DNA of 64,000 nucleotides from Silvibacterium bohemicum (GTDB taxonomy: Bacteria; Acidobacteriota; Terriglobia; Terriglobales; Acidobacteriaceae): NCBI RefSeq assembly GCF_001006305.1, contig NZ_LBHJ01000008.1, positions 1 through 64,000 of the forward strand, in the 5' to 3' direction. A program made the translations under genes and the position numbers. Under the pieces are notes generated by a model, which saw nothing but the letters and a program-made list of their open reading frames with translations, was not told the DNA's origin and searched no databases. Shown piece by piece: positions 1-9,049 of this stretch. Positions within the stretch are counted from its first letter, which is position 1. Every line of letters starts with the position of its first letter.

Positions 1-156
1 CTCCTCTGAAACCGCTGCTACCATCCTCCGCCTTAGCGGAGACTTACAGCGGCGGACCATCTCATTAGCCGACTTCGCAGAGAAAACGCTTCGGGCAACC
101 CTGCACCTGCGGATCGGGTCCAACTATTCAGGGAGCAATCCCGTGGAGGAGTATCG

Positions 157-330
157 ATGTCGAACACTCAGCAATCCGGGCATGACCAGGGAAGCCACAA
201 AAAAGAGAAGGAAGGCGCCGGCCATCAGCAGCAGCAACAGCAGCCCAACGATCAAAAGTCGGGGCAGCATGGTGACACTGGAAAGAAACAGGAACATCAG
301 CAGCACGGCGATTCCGGACAACGGAAATAG
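157..330 (+). CDS. 57-residue Gln/His-rich hydrophilic protein
   Basis: ATG at 157 lies 6 bases after a strong GGAGGA ribosome binding site (145-150). The reading frame runs 57 codons to TAG at 328-330. The product is very hydrophilic, built almost only of Gln, His, Lys, Gly, Asp and Ser, with a run of six Gln near the middle. It has no hydrophobic segment, no signal peptide and no Cys. The composition resembles small, disordered stress-related or desiccation-type proteins, but I recognise no family. It converges on the PoxB-like gene and the two share the terminator at 366-396. The good Shine-Dalgarno sequence and the terminator soon after the stop argue that it is a real gene. Confidence 0.6.
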   Translation: MSNTQQSGHDQGSHKKEKEGAGHQQQQQQPNDQKSGQHGDTGKKQEHQQHGDSGQRK

Positions 331-365
331 GCCGGCACGCTAACTGAGATCGATCGGTAAAGAAA

Positions 366-396
366 GAGGGGATGCGGCGGAATGCCGCATCCCCTC
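366..396. terminator. Perfect 13-bp hairpin terminator between convergent genes
   Basis: Arms 366-378 and 384-396 are perfectly complementary (13 bp, 5-base loop). The hairpin lies between the + strand small protein ending at 330 and the - strand oxidase ending at 422. It is A-rich on the left and T-containing on the right, so it can serve both directions. Confidence 0.75.
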
Positions 397-421
397 CTCG
401 TTTGATCCATAAGCCGATCGT

Positions 422-2149
422 CTACCGATTGAGAAAGTTTGTCATAGCCAGATCGATGACCTCGTCGCCCCGTCCATTCATCACGGTGCGAAGCATGTAA
501 AGGGTGAACCCGCGAGCCTGCTCCAGGGTGATAGTTGGAGGCATGGAAAGCTCCTGGCTGTTGACGATCACCTCGATCAGCGCCGGCCCATCGTGAGCGA
601 GCGCTTTCGTCATGGCGGGGCGCAGTTCTTCCGGCTTCTCCACGCGGATGCCGAGAATATCCGCAGACCCCGCCAGCTTGGAGAAATCCGGATTCACCAG
701 ATTCGTGCCGAAGCTCACCATGCCGATCGCCTTCAGCTCCAGTTCCACAAAACTGAGCGCGCTATTGTTGAAGACCACCAGTTTGACAGGGAGCTTGAGC
801 TGCCTCAAAGTGAGTAGGTCGCCGAGCAGCATGGCAATGCCGCCATCGCCGGAGAGACTGATGACCTGCCTGCCGGGGAACGCAGCCTGTGCGCCAATCG
901 CGTGAGGCATGGCGTTGGCCATGGTGCCGTGATTGAACGATCCCAGCAGGCGGCGCTTACCGTTCATCGTGAGATAGCGAGATGCCCAAACCGTCGGCGT
1001 GCCCACATCGCAGGTGAAGATCGCATCTTCGTCGGCGAGTTCGTCGACGATCTTGGCCACGTACTGCGGATGAATCGGCGTTCTTCCCGGCTCGCCGGTG
1101 GCCAGGCTGTCGAGATCTTTGCGTGTTTCTTTGTAGTGCTCCACGCATTTATCGAGATACCCGCGATCCGCTTTCTCCTGCAACAGCGGCAATAGCGCAC
1201 TGACCGTATCTCTCACCGTGCCGACTAACCCCAGATCGACAGGAGTTCTTCTGCCGATCTGCTCGCCGCGCACATCCACTTGAATGATCTTTGCTGACTT
1301 GGGATAGAACTGCTGGTAAGGGAAGTCCGTCCCCAGCATGAGCAGCGCGTCGCAGTTCATCATGGCGTGGTAGCCGGAGGCGAAGCCCAGCAGACCGGTC
1401 ATGCCCACGTCGTAAGGATTGTCGTACTCGATGAACTCTTTGCCGCGCAGCGCATGCACAACGGGAGCCTTGAGCTTCTCCGCAATAGCCAGCAGCTCCG
1501 CATGCGCCCCCTCGCATCCCGCGCCGCCGAGGATCGTAATCTTCTTGGCGCCATTGAGGATTTGCGCGGCTGCCTTGAGTTCTTTCTCCGAAGGATGAAT
1601 GACAGTGGCAAGGTCCTTGAATCCCAGTTCAATCGCAGGCGAGGGACATTCGCGCAGAGCGATATCGCCGGGCAGAACCACCACCGCGACACCGCGCTTG
1701 GCAATGGCCGTGCGCATGGCGATGGCCAGCACGCGCGGCATCTGCGCCGGGTGCGAGACCAGCTCGCAGTAGTAGCTGCAATCCTTGAAAAGATGTTCCG
1801 GACTGGTCTCCTGGAAGTAGCCGCTGCCGATCTCCAGGCTGGGAATCTGCGCGGCGATAGCCAATACGGGCACACGGCTGCGCTGGCAATCATAGAGCCC
1901 GTTAATCAGGTGCAGATTGCCGGGGCCGCAACTGCCCGCGCAGACCGCAATCTCTCCGGTCAATGCCGCCTCTGCGCCTGCCGCGAAAGCAGCGACCTCC
2001 TCGTGCCTCGTGTGCATCCATGCGATACCATCGCGGCGGCGGATGGTATCCGTCATGCCGTTGAGGGAATCTCCGGGAACTCCGTACACGCGCTTTACGC
2101 CTGCCGCGATCATCGTATCTACCAGAACTTCAGCGACGGTCTTGGACAT
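422..2149 (-). CDS. poxB: Thiamine-pyrophosphate-dependent pyruvate oxidase (PoxB-like)
   Basis: The protein has the three-domain layout of the POX/acetolactate synthase family. The N-terminal Pyr domain carries the catalytic Glu region (RHEE) and the C-terminal PP domain carries the GDGG...NN thiamine/Mg motif. The overall pattern is closest to pyruvate:quinone oxidoreductase, which converts pyruvate to acetate and CO2 at the membrane face. Length is about 575 residues, as expected for PoxB. I chose the ATG at 2149 over an upstream codon at 2191 because AAGGA and GAGG precede it and the family homology starts there. It follows fumC and malic enzyme on the same strand, so it may consume pyruvate made by the malic enzyme. 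A glyoxylate carboligase or acetolactate synthase role is less likely. Confidence 0.8.
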   Translation of the reverse strand: MSKTVAEVLVDTMIAAGVKRVYGVPGDSLNGMTDTIRRRDGIAWMHTRHEEVAAFAAGAEAALTGEIAVCAGSCGPGNLHLINGLYDCQRSRVPVLAIAAQIPSLEIGSGYFQETSPEHLFKDCSYYCELVSHPAQMPRVLAIAMRTAIAKRGVAVVVLPGDIALRECPSPAIELGFKDLATVIHPSEKELKAAAQILNGAKKITILGGAGCEGAHAELLAIAEKLKAPVVHALRGKEFIEYDNPYDVGMTGLLGFASGYHAMMNCDALLMLGTDFPYQQFYPKSAKIIQVDVRGEQIGRRTPVDLGLVGTVRDTVSALLPLLQEKADRGYLDKCVEHYKETRKDLDSLATGEPGRTPIHPQYVAKIVDELADEDAIFTCDVGTPTVWASRYLTMNGKRRLLGSFNHGTMANAMPHAIGAQAAFPGRQVISLSGDGGIAMLLGDLLTLRQLKLPVKLVVFNNSALSFVELELKAIGMVSFGTNLVNPDFSKLAGSADILGIRVEKPEELRPAMTKALAHDGPALIEVIVNSQELSMPPTITLEQARGFTLYMLRTVMNGRGDEVIDLAMTNFLNR

Positions 2150-2265
2150 GTCCTCATCCTTATTCGGTTGTATTGAAATTGCCGCCGGCAATCGAAGGGA
2201 TCACGGCGGACATCGATGGACAACGAAAGAGCGCTTTCGTCGTCCATCGATGTGGATTGCGAAAG

Positions 2266-3711
2266 TCAGTGGTTAGGGAAGACCATTTTCTTCGGGTCGA
2301 CGACTTCATCGAATGTCTTCTCATCGATCCATCCCGTCGCCAGCGCCGCCTGCTTCAAGGTTGTCTCTTCATCCATCGCCTTGTGAGCGATCTTCGAAGC
2401 CTTGTCGTAGCCGATCACTGGACTGAGCGCGGTCACGAGCATCAGCGAGTTTTGCACGAACTGCGCGATGCGCTTCTCGTTCAGCTTTGTTCCTTCGACA
2501 GAGAAGACACGAAACTTCTCGCAGCCGTCGGCAAGAATGCGCGCAGAGTGAAGGAAATTGTTGATGATGATCGGCCGCATCGCATTCAACTCGAAGTTTC
2601 CCTGCGAACCGGCGAAGGCCACTGCGGCATCGTCGCCGATAACCTGAATGCAGATCATTACCATGGCCTCACACTGCGTGGGATTGACCTTGCCGGGCAT
2701 GATCGACGAGCCCGGCTCATTCTCCGGCAGTTCAAGTTCGCCGAGCCCACAGCGCGGACCCGAGGCCAGCCAGCGCATATCGTTGGCAATCTTCATCAGT
2801 GCGACGGCGAGAGAGCGCAGCGCGGCATGCGCGTTCACCATGGCATCGAGCGAGCCCTGTGCGGCGAACTTGTTCGGAGCTGTGACGAAGGGCAGTGCGG
2901 TCAGCTCCGCGATCTTCGCGGCGATGGCTTCGCCGAACCCAGCCGGAGCATTCAGCCCCGTACCTACCGCAGTGCCGCCGGCAGCCAATTGATAGAGACC
3001 GCCGAGAGAATGCTCGATCAACGCCATGGCGTCGCGAATCTGAACCGCATAGCCTGACCACTCCTGGCCCACGGTGAGCGGCACCGCATCTTCGAGGTGT
3101 GTGCGGCCGATCTTGACGACGTCATGCCACCGCTTCGACTTCTCCTCGATCGTCGCAGCCAGCGCATCGACTCGCGGCAGGAGATAGTTTTTGATTTCGA
3201 GAACGCTGGCGACGTGCATCGCCGTGGGAAAGGTATCATTCGAAGACTGCGCCATGTTGACGTGATCGTTGGGGTGAATGGGCGTCTTGCTTCCCAGCTC
3301 TCCACCGAGCAGTTGAATGGCGCGGTTGGAGAGCACTTCGTTCACGTTCATGTTCGACTGCGTGCCTGAGCCGGTCTGCCACACGTAAAGAGGGAACTCG
3401 CTGTCCAGCTTGCCGCCGATCACCTCATCGGCAACGGTGGTAATTGCCTCGGCGCGCCACCGGTCGAGATGACCCGAGGCCGCATTCACCAGGGCAGCGG
3501 CCTTCTTCACGTAGCCGTAAGCGTGATAAACCTGCTTGGGCATGCGGTCGTCGCCGATCGCAAAGTGGATCAGCGACCGCTCGGTCTGCGCTCCCCAATA
3601 GTGGTTGGCCGCAACCTCGATCTCGCCCATCGAGTCCGTCTCTTTACGGGTTCCGGTTGTGCCGATTCCGATGGGGAGCTGCTGCAGTTCGTGCGTTTCT
3701 TGCGTTGCCAC
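2266..3711 (-). CDS. fumC: Class II fumarate hydratase
   Basis: Catalyses reversible hydration of fumarate to L-malate in the TCA cycle (cytosolic homotetramer, no Fe-S cluster). The superfamily signature GSSIMPGKVNP is at residues 334-344, including the catalytic-loop Ser. The GRTHLEDA block carries the catalytic His near 205, and the substrate-binding SSNDTFPTA motif is near 156-164. Length is 481 residues, about 15 more than usual because of an N-terminal extension before RKETDSMGE. The start is GTG at 3711 with GAGGT 8 bases upstream. It sits 65 bp downstream of malic enzyme and 116 bp upstream of the PoxB-like gene, all leftward, probably one transcription unit. Confidence 0.93.
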   Translation of the reverse strand: MATQETHELQQLPIGIGTTGTRKETDSMGEIEVAANHYWGAQTERSLIHFAIGDDRMPKQVYHAYGYVKKAAALVNAASGHLDRWRAEAITTVADEVIGGKLDSEFPLYVWQTGSGTQSNMNVNEVLSNRAIQLLGGELGSKTPIHPNDHVNMAQSSNDTFPTAMHVASVLEIKNYLLPRVDALAATIEEKSKRWHDVVKIGRTHLEDAVPLTVGQEWSGYAVQIRDAMALIEHSLGGLYQLAAGGTAVGTGLNAPAGFGEAIAAKIAELTALPFVTAPNKFAAQGSLDAMVNAHAALRSLAVALMKIANDMRWLASGPRCGLGELELPENEPGSSIMPGKVNPTQCEAMVMICIQVIGDDAAVAFAGSQGNFELNAMRPIIINNFLHSARILADGCEKFRVFSVEGTKLNEKRIAQFVQNSLMLVTALSPVIGYDKASKIAHKAMDEETTLKQAALATGWIDEKTFDEVVDPKKMVFPNH

Positions 3712-3776
3712 AAATTACCTCGCGTGGAAGGGGTCGCCCGGGTGAATGGTAAGGGACTTGTGTTGATGGAATGAGC

Positions 3777-5492
3777 TTAATCGTCGAGGCGCTCATACGT
3801 CCGGTAGAACGGCTCCCAGACGTAGCTGTGAAGTTCCTTCTCGAAGGCCTTCTCGTCGCTGAACCCGGAAAGCCCCTCGGCGATAGCCTGCTTGCCCACT
3901 GCTTCAGCAACTAGCAGGCTCACCTTTCGTGAATCCGCAAGCGGAGGCAGAAGATCGGCATTCTTGTCGCGGTGCGTGGGCGATTGCGCTGCCAGTGCCT
4001 TGGCCGACGCCATGATCATCGCATCGGAGACACGTTTTGCTTTGGATGTGAGAATGCCGAGAGCGAGTCCCGGAAAGATATAAGAATTGTTCGTCTGCGC
4101 GAAGTGAACCGTCTTGCCGTTGATCTCGGCGGCAGGAAACGGGCTTCCGGTGCCGATCAATGCCTTACCGTCGCTCCACTTGAGCAGGTCGGCTGGGATG
4201 CCTTCCGAGCGGGAGGTGGGATTCGACAAAGGAAAGATGACTGGCCTGTCAGCATGCCTCGTCATCTCCCGCACAATCTCTTCTGTAAACACGCCAGCCT
4301 GCCCCGAAACCCCGATCAATACGGTTAATTTCGCATTGCGCGCGACGTCGGCGAGAGATATTTCATCGGAGTTAGAGAGTATCCATCCCTTGAGATCCGA
4401 TTTCTTGCGCACATACGGAGCTTGGTCAGGCCGAATATCTTTTCCGCCCTCCACCAGCAGGCCGTAGCGATCGACCGCATAAAAATGCCTGTGTGCCTCC
4501 GCATCGCTGAGGCCCTCCTCTTTCAAGGCTGCGAGCAAAAGATTCGCGATGCCGATACCCGCCGTACCAAAGCCCAGAATTCCGATGTTCTGCTCTTTCA
4601 GTGGAACACCGGTCGCCGTAACTGCGCCTAGAATAGTCGCCGTAGTCACTGCCGCAGTGCCTTGAATATCGTCATTGAACGTGCACAGCTGATCGCGGTA
4701 ACGCGCCAGAAGACGGGCGGCATTGGTGCCGGCAAAATCCTCCCACTGCAGAAGAATGTGCGGCCAGCGCCGCTTCACTGCTGAAACAAAGGCCTCGACG
4801 AAGTCATCGTATTCCTGACCGCGCACCCGCTTGCTGCGCCAGCCGATATAGATCGGATCGCGCAGGCGGTCCTCATTATCCGTGCCCACATCGAGCAGCA
4901 CCGGCAGGCAATGCTGCGGAGGAATTCCGGCGAGCGCGGTATAAAGAGCCATCTTCCCAATCGGGATGCCCATGCCTCCGGCGCCCTGGTCGCCCAGGCC
5001 CAGAATCCTCTCGCCATCGCTGACGACGATGCACCGCACCTTGTCATAACGCGGGTCCGCAAGTATCTGGTCGATGCGATGCTTGTTGGGATAGCTGAGG
5101 AACAGGCCGCGCGGCTTGCGCCAGATCTCGCTGAAGCGCTGGCAGCCCTCGCCCACTGTAGGCGTGTAAACAATCGGCAAAAACTTCTCGACATTGCGGG
5201 TGACAAGCGCATAGAACAACGTCTCGTTCGTGTCCTGCAGCTCCCGCATGAAGCTGTATCGTCCAAAGCTCGTCGTCTGCAGGTCGAAGGCCTTCATGCG
5301 GCGCTCCAACTGTTCGTCGAGCGCTCCCACATGCGGCGGCAGCAGCCCATGCAGCGCAAAGGTGTCCCGCTCAGCCTCGCTAAACGCCGTACCTTTATTC
5401 AATGCGGGATGAAGCAGAAGGTCGTAGCCAGCTAGCCTGGTTTTCACCACGCCCGCTTCAGAATTCTCTGTTACTTCGGATGGGGAGCTCAT
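3777..5492 (-). CDS. maeA: NAD-dependent malic enzyme (long form)
   Basis: Oxidative decarboxylation of malate to pyruvate and CO2 with NAD. The protein shows the long-form malic enzyme blocks in order: YTPTVGEGCQ with the catalytic Tyr, VVSDGERILGLGDQG, QWEDF, FNDDIQGTA with metal-binding acids, and a Rossmann GFGTAGIG motif in the second half. Length is about 571 residues, typical of SfcA/MaeA. The ATG at 5492 is preferred over the one at 5540 because AAGGA lies 8 bases upstream. It is the first gene of the leftward cluster with fumC and the PoxB-like gene, which suggests a coordinated route from C4 acids to pyruvate and acetate. NADP preference cannot be excluded from sequence alone. Confidence 0.92.
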   Translation of the reverse strand: MSSPSEVTENSEAGVVKTRLAGYDLLLHPALNKGTAFSEAERDTFALHGLLPPHVGALDEQLERRMKAFDLQTTSFGRYSFMRELQDTNETLFYALVTRNVEKFLPIVYTPTVGEGCQRFSEIWRKPRGLFLSYPNKHRIDQILADPRYDKVRCIVVSDGERILGLGDQGAGGMGIPIGKMALYTALAGIPPQHCLPVLLDVGTDNEDRLRDPIYIGWRSKRVRGQEYDDFVEAFVSAVKRRWPHILLQWEDFAGTNAARLLARYRDQLCTFNDDIQGTAAVTTATILGAVTATGVPLKEQNIGILGFGTAGIGIANLLLAALKEEGLSDAEAHRHFYAVDRYGLLVEGGKDIRPDQAPYVRKKSDLKGWILSNSDEISLADVARNAKLTVLIGVSGQAGVFTEEIVREMTRHADRPVIFPLSNPTSRSEGIPADLLKWSDGKALIGTGSPFPAAEINGKTVHFAQTNNSYIFPGLALGILTSKAKRVSDAMIMASAKALAAQSPTHRDKNADLLPPLADSRKVSLLVAEAVGKQAIAEGLSGFSDEKAFEKELHSYVWEPFYRTYERLDD

Positions 5493-5952
5493 TCGATCCG
5501 TCCTTGCTGGATTTAGGAGACAGAACAGCGATGTCTCCACAGCCTAGGATGCGAGTCAAATAACATCGGCTTCAGCAATTTGGCCGTCAGATTTTGCGTG
5601 ACGGAAACAGCAAATACCATCCCGCAGGATGTGCATCTCCCGCCTGGTGGCCGAGTGCAGATTTCCTAATTTTTATAAAACGAAGATCGAAGCAGAAAGT
5701 GTGGGATTTCTTCAAGGAACAAAATTTGCCGCAGAATAATGTCAATAGATATTCATAAGACTTATCGAAAGAGGACACAGCCATCAACACTCGCGCTTAT
5801 CGGCAATGAAGGCGGCGCATTCCCATGCGCCGTGGTCAAGATACGGCAGATCGTATCTCTTTTTGCGCTGCCGCCCACGGCGCGGTGAACTGCAATGTCC
5901 GGCTTGATGTGCCTGGTACTTTAGAGGCGGGATTCAAGAACCGGAGGCGCGG
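5493..5952. other. Intergenic, probable malic enzyme promoter region
   Basis: 460 bp without a convincing gene, more AT-rich than its surroundings (5660-5770). On the - strand a TTGACT hexamer lies upstream of the malic enzyme start, but no good -10 sits at the right distance. A short open frame at 5587-5790 (-) has no ribosome binding site and no recognisable content, so I do not call it. Confidence 0.4.
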
Positions 5953-6183
5953 TTACTTGGAGATTTCAGAGGTCTTTCCGCTTCTTCGGACGGCTTCAGC
6001 GAAATCGATTAAGATTCCGTCCTTGCACTTGTGTTCAAGCTCGGAGTAAAGCAAGTCCGCTTCCACGCTAGAACTCCCGATAGTCTTGGCACAAGATCTG
6101 CAGATCGAATCATGGTTGTTGGAAGCGACATTGAAACGATGAAGGAAACGGGAATCGGGCCGGCTCTCGGGGAATCGCAACAT
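5953..6183 (-). CDS. 76-residue CxxC/HxC small protein, paralogue A
   Basis: ATG at 6183 has GGAG 8 bases upstream and gives 76 residues, exactly the length of the gene at 6510-6740. The two proteins align without gaps over PDSRF.HRFN and HDSICRSCAK.TIGSS through ADLL...HKC...ILIDF. The CxxC pair plus a later HxC suggests a zinc-binding knuckle. There is no signal peptide, so it is probably cytoplasmic. I have a general memory of similar hypothetical proteins in Acidobacteriota, but I know no function. A longer frame from 6378 exists, but its extra N-terminus is not shared with the paralogue. An 18-bp palindrome lies about 145 bp upstream (6328-6345). Confidence 0.7.
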   Translation of the reverse strand: MLRFPESRPDSRFLHRFNVASNNHDSICRSCAKTIGSSSVEADLLYSELEHKCKDGILIDFAEAVRRSGKTSEISK

Positions 6184-6327
6184 GATGTGCTCCGGAGAAT
6201 GAGAAGAGCGTGGAGGAATTGGGGAACGGAGACCATGCGGAGCAAGTTGTTTGCCCCACCACGCGATGAGGCTCGGAGCAACTTTAACTGCTGGGTGGAA
6301 AGTAGCAGGTAGGAAGCAACGGGAGTA

Positions 6328-6345
6328 ACTAGGCAAATGCCTAGG
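6328..6345. promoter_or_regulatory. 18-bp CTAGGC-N4-GCCTAG palindrome (site 1)
   Basis: Arms 6328-6334 and 6339-6345 around a 4-base AT spacer. Right half and spacing match the palindrome at 7051-7068. It lies upstream of the 76-residue gene that starts at 6183. Probable operator for a dimeric regulator (inference). Confidence 0.55.
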
Positions 6346-6509
6346 TTCAAGGTCGATGGAGGTAACAATCGTCAGCATCTACTCCTGAATGGCTGAAGAG
6401 GATGCATAAGTGGCAAACCCTTGGTCGCGATTCTTATCCATCCCCATTCAACCATCCCAGTATGGATGGCGCCTGGTTCCTGGGTTGTTCCTGGAGGCTG
6501 GTTGTGCCA

Positions 6510-6740
6510 TCACTCAGGCTCAATACTTTCCATCCCGGTCCTTCTATAACCTCTTAGAAAGTCGATAAGGATACTGCCCTGGCACTTGTGCTGATTCTCA
6601 AAGTCGAGAAGATCCGCTTCGATGACCGAGCTTCCTACCGTCCTTGAGCAGGCCATACAGATTGAATCGTAGTATTGGGCAACGCCGTTGAATCGATGGC
6701 TGAATCGGGAGTCAGGAAGATGTTGAGAGGATGTCGCCAT
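6510..6740 (-). CDS. 76-residue CxxC/HxC small protein, paralogue B
   Basis: Full-length paralogue of the protein encoded at 5953-6183: same length, same CxxC (DSICMACSRTVGSS) and HKC elements, same EADLL and ILIDF blocks. The divergent positions are spread through the protein, so this is an old duplication and not a recent copy. Start is ATG at 6740, with only a distant GGAG (about 13 bases) upstream. Translational coupling to the gene just upstream (6772-6969, 31-bp gap, same strand) may explain the weak site. Predicted zinc-binding cytoplasmic protein of unknown role. A redox- or RNA-related role is possible but not shown. Confidence 0.7.
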   Translation of the reverse strand: MATSSQHLPDSRFSHRFNGVAQYYDSICMACSRTVGSSVIEADLLDFENQHKCQGSILIDFLRGYRRTGMESIEPE

Positions 6741-6771
6741 AGTGTGGGGGCTCCAGGGTTGGTAGAAGAAG

Positions 6772-6969
6772 TCACGAGCTATGTGGTGTAAATGGGGCTA
6801 TCTGAGGTTTGTGGCAGCTTACTTCTGCATGAGTGTCTTGCCAGCCCATTTGCCAGTGCAGCGGTTCCTTGCTGTCGAATGGCCTTCCGGCAAGGCAGGC
6901 CTGCACGCCGTTATAGTAAGAGTTCCAAAATTTTTGAACTTCAGGATGATATAAGGTAAGATTTGCCAC
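6772..6969 (-). CDS. 65-residue protein resembling ribosome modulation factor
   Basis: GTG start at 6969 with an excellent GGAGG 8 bases upstream. Residues about 18-50 (YYNGVQACLAGRP...WQMGWQDTHAE) have the spacing of ribosome modulation factor: Gly-x-x-Ala, then AGR, then W-x-x-GW with an acidic/Ala end. RMF dimerises 70S ribosomes into 100S particles in stationary phase in gammaproteobacteria; assigning that role here is inference from a short motif. The C-terminal tail (SCHKPQIAPF) is not RMF-like. The gene precedes paralogue B by 31 bp and has the CCTAGG palindrome 82 bp upstream, so the two are probably co-regulated. Confidence 0.55.
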   Translation of the reverse strand: MANLTLYHPEVQKFWNSYYNGVQACLAGRPFDSKEPLHWQMGWQDTHAEVSCHKPQIAPFTPHSS

Positions 6970-7050
6970 GAACTAGGCCTCCACAATTGAGCGGTAGTTT
7001 GGGCGCAAATGGCCTTTCATCTAACCTATCTAATCGTAGAGGACTTACTG

Positions 7051-7068
7051 CCTAGGTGATTACCTAGG
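7051..7068. promoter_or_regulatory. 18-bp CCTAGGT-N4-ACCTAGG palindrome (site 2)
   Basis: Perfect 7-bp arms (7051-7057 and 7062-7068) with a 4-base spacer. It lies 82 bp upstream of the GTG at 6969. On the - strand a TAGATA hexamer at about 7025-7030 could be the -10, which would put the palindrome over the -35 region, as for a class II activator. The same architecture occurs at 6328-6345. Confidence 0.6.
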
Positions 7069-7397
7069 TTTCCTTCTCCTTTTCCATAGGCTTCCTGTGG
7101 GAAACAACGCCCGCCCGAAAGCGTTCTTTTTGCATCTAAATTTTGTCAACCCAGGCAGACGGGCGGAGAAGGCAGATGCTCCTCGGAACCTGACGGGACC
7201 GCCTATGTCCATCCGCCAGATGCCGATGAACATGCAGAGATATCAGGATGAAGGATCGCACGAGTCGACTCCTCAAGGTCCAATACCGGCGCTAAATTGT
7301 GATCGCGATTATCGACTGAAAATCTCGGTGACCAGGACAAGGCAGCATGAGGGGCCGGCTAATATATCCCTTTGATTGGAAGATATCTAAAAATCGA
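7069..7397. other. Intergenic, no gene supported
   Basis: About 330 bp between the small-protein island and tRNA-Ser. An open frame from a GTG at 7097 (+) has no ribosome binding site, no domain and low-complexity content, so I leave it out. Confidence 0.4.
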
Positions 7398-7487
7398 TGG
7401 CGGAGAGTGTGGGATTCGAACCCACGTTAGAGTTTCCCCTAAACACGCTTTCCAAGCGTGCGCCTTCAACCACTCGGCCAACTCTCC
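7398..7487 (-). tRNA. tRNA-Ser (GGA anticodon)
   Basis: Read on the - strand, the 90-base sequence folds as a class II tRNA. The 7-bp acceptor stem is GGAGAGT/ACTCTCC, the anticodon loop CTTGGAAAG carries GGA, and there is a long variable arm (GTTTAGGGGAAACTC region). The T-arm is GTGGGTTCGAATCCCAC. The 3' CCA is encoded (complement of 7398-7400). Serine is assigned from the anticodon and the long variable arm. Confidence 0.95.
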
Positions 7488-7523
7488 TGACTTCTCTATC
7501 GAATTTAACATAGCCGGTTGCGG

Positions 7524-8960
7524 ATGGCGCTGCGGGTAGAATCGGGAAATCTTTCTCGATTTGCTCAGGGGCGCGACGCAGTGACCGATCATCTCATCTT
7601 CGACGAAAGCGGCAGCGAATTCGGCGGCAAAGTCGACGTCGCCGCCGAGCTGCGCGCGCTGCTGGCCTTGGCCATCCCGGTTGCGCTCTCTGAGATCGGA
7701 TGGATGACCATGACCGTGGTCGACGTCGTCATGGTCGGCAAGCTGGGACCAGACGCGATCGGCGCAGTCGGCCTGGGCAACGCGATTTACTATGCGCCCT
7801 CCATCTTTGGCATCGGCCTGCTGCTCGGCCTCGATACGCTGGTGTCGCGCTCCTGGGGCGCGAAGAACTTCGACGATTGCCATCGCTCGCTGGCGCAGGC
7901 CATGTATATTGTCCTTGCCTTCACACCGGTTCTCATGCTCTTCATGGTCGTGGCGCGGCCGCTCTTTGCCGGTAGTGGAATCGACCCGACGGTCAGCCTG
8001 CTAGCGCGGCAATATGTGGGCCTGCTCAACTGGGGCACTCTGCCGCTGCTGGTGTACGGAGGATTTCGCCGCTATCTGCAGGGAGTAGGACGGGTGCGGC
8101 CGGTGACCTTCGCGCTCATCTCGGCCAATCTCGTGAATCTTGCCGGGAACTGGGTCTTCATCTATGGAAAATTCGGCATGCCAGCGCTCGGCGTGCGCGG
8201 ATCAGCCTGCTCCACCGTAGTGGCGCGCATTTATATGGCGGGCGTGCTGGTATTTTTCGCATGGCAGCATGAGCGCCGCCGCGGCCACGGATTGTTCGCG
8301 CACTGGCCTGGTCCCGATTGGTCGCGCATACGCAGTCTCTTGAGCCTCGGTGTTCCTGCAGCCTTTCAAGTGATCCTTGAAGTTGCGGCTTTTGGAGCTG
8401 CCACCATCATGGCCGCGCATCTCAATCCCGTGGCGTTGGCCACGCATGAAATCGCATTGAGCTGCGCCGCTTACACCTACATGGTTCCACTGGGAATTTC
8501 CGCAGCGGGCGCGGTTGCTGTAGGCCATGCCATTGGAGCGAAGAACCCGGCGCGTGCACGGCGCGCAGGCTGGATGGCGCTCGGACTCGGAGTCGGCTTC
8601 ATGGTCGTGACCGCGCTGTTATTTCTCTTTCTGCCTCGACCCATCATGGAGATTTACAGCCGCGATGCGCAGGTGCTGATGCTCGGCAGCCACATCCTAA
8701 TCATTGTTGCAGCTTTTCAGGTCTTCGACGGCGCGCAGGCTGTAACGACCGGCGCACTGCGCGGACTGGGCGAGACGCGCTTTCCCATGTTGATGAACTT
8801 CGCCGGCTATTGGCTGATCGGATTGCCCCTTGGCGCGTGGCTCTGCTTCCACATGCGTTGGGGCTTGCCGGGATTGTGGATCGGCCTGACGCTTTCGCTA
8901 GTCCTGATTGCTTCGCTGCTGGTAAGAAGATGGCAGGTCGCAAAGATGCCGGTTCTTTAG
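7524..8960 (+). CDS. MATE family multidrug/toxin efflux transporter
   Basis: About 478 residues with twelve hydrophobic segments in two similar halves. The first half has the MATE features VDVVMVGKLG and GLLLGLDTLVSRSWGA; the repeat in the second half is near GISAAGAVAVGHAIGA. Family members export cationic drugs or metabolites by Na+ or H+ antiport at the inner membrane. The N-terminal 25-30 residues before the first helix are not conserved-looking. The ATG at 7524 is used, but the GTG at 7581 has a better upstream AGGGG and may be the true start. The gene is followed by a hairpin terminator at 8970 and converges on an Rrf2 regulator. Confidence 0.88.
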   Translation: MALRVESGNLSRFAQGRDAVTDHLIFDESGSEFGGKVDVAAELRALLALAIPVALSEIGWMTMTVVDVVMVGKLGPDAIGAVGLGNAIYYAPSIFGIGLLLGLDTLVSRSWGAKNFDDCHRSLAQAMYIVLAFTPVLMLFMVVARPLFAGSGIDPTVSLLARQYVGLLNWGTLPLLVYGGFRRYLQGVGRVRPVTFALISANLVNLAGNWVFIYGKFGMPALGVRGSACSTVVARIYMAGVLVFFAWQHERRRGHGLFAHWPGPDWSRIRSLLSLGVPAAFQVILEVAAFGAATIMAAHLNPVALATHEIALSCAAYTYMVPLGISAAGAVAVGHAIGAKNPARARRAGWMALGLGVGFMVVTALLFLFLPRPIMEIYSRDAQVLMLGSHILIIVAAFQVFDGAQAVTTGALRGLGETRFPMLMNFAGYWLIGLPLGAWLCFHMRWGLPGLWIGLTLSLVLIASLLVRRWQVAKMPVL

Positions 8961-8969
8961 AGTGAAAAA

Positions 8970-9003
8970 CTGCACGCAACGAAAATTGCGTGCAGGATTG
9001 TTT
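8970..9003 (+). terminator. Rho-independent terminator after the MATE gene
   Basis: A perfect 10-bp stem (8970-8979 with 8986-8995) and a 6-base loop, followed by a T-containing stretch. It begins 9 bases after the MATE stop. Confidence 0.75.
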
Positions 9004-9049
9004 CGGACACAGTCGACCCAACCACGATCGAAACGATCAGGCCGGCGCT

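Noticed and set aside
5587-5790. 67-residue open frame on the - strand
   Set aside because: AT-rich promoter region with no ribosome site and no similarity to known small proteins.
7097-7375. 92-residue open frame from a GTG
   Set aside because: No ribosome site, no domain, composition unlike a protein; lies in a gap upstream of a tRNA gene.
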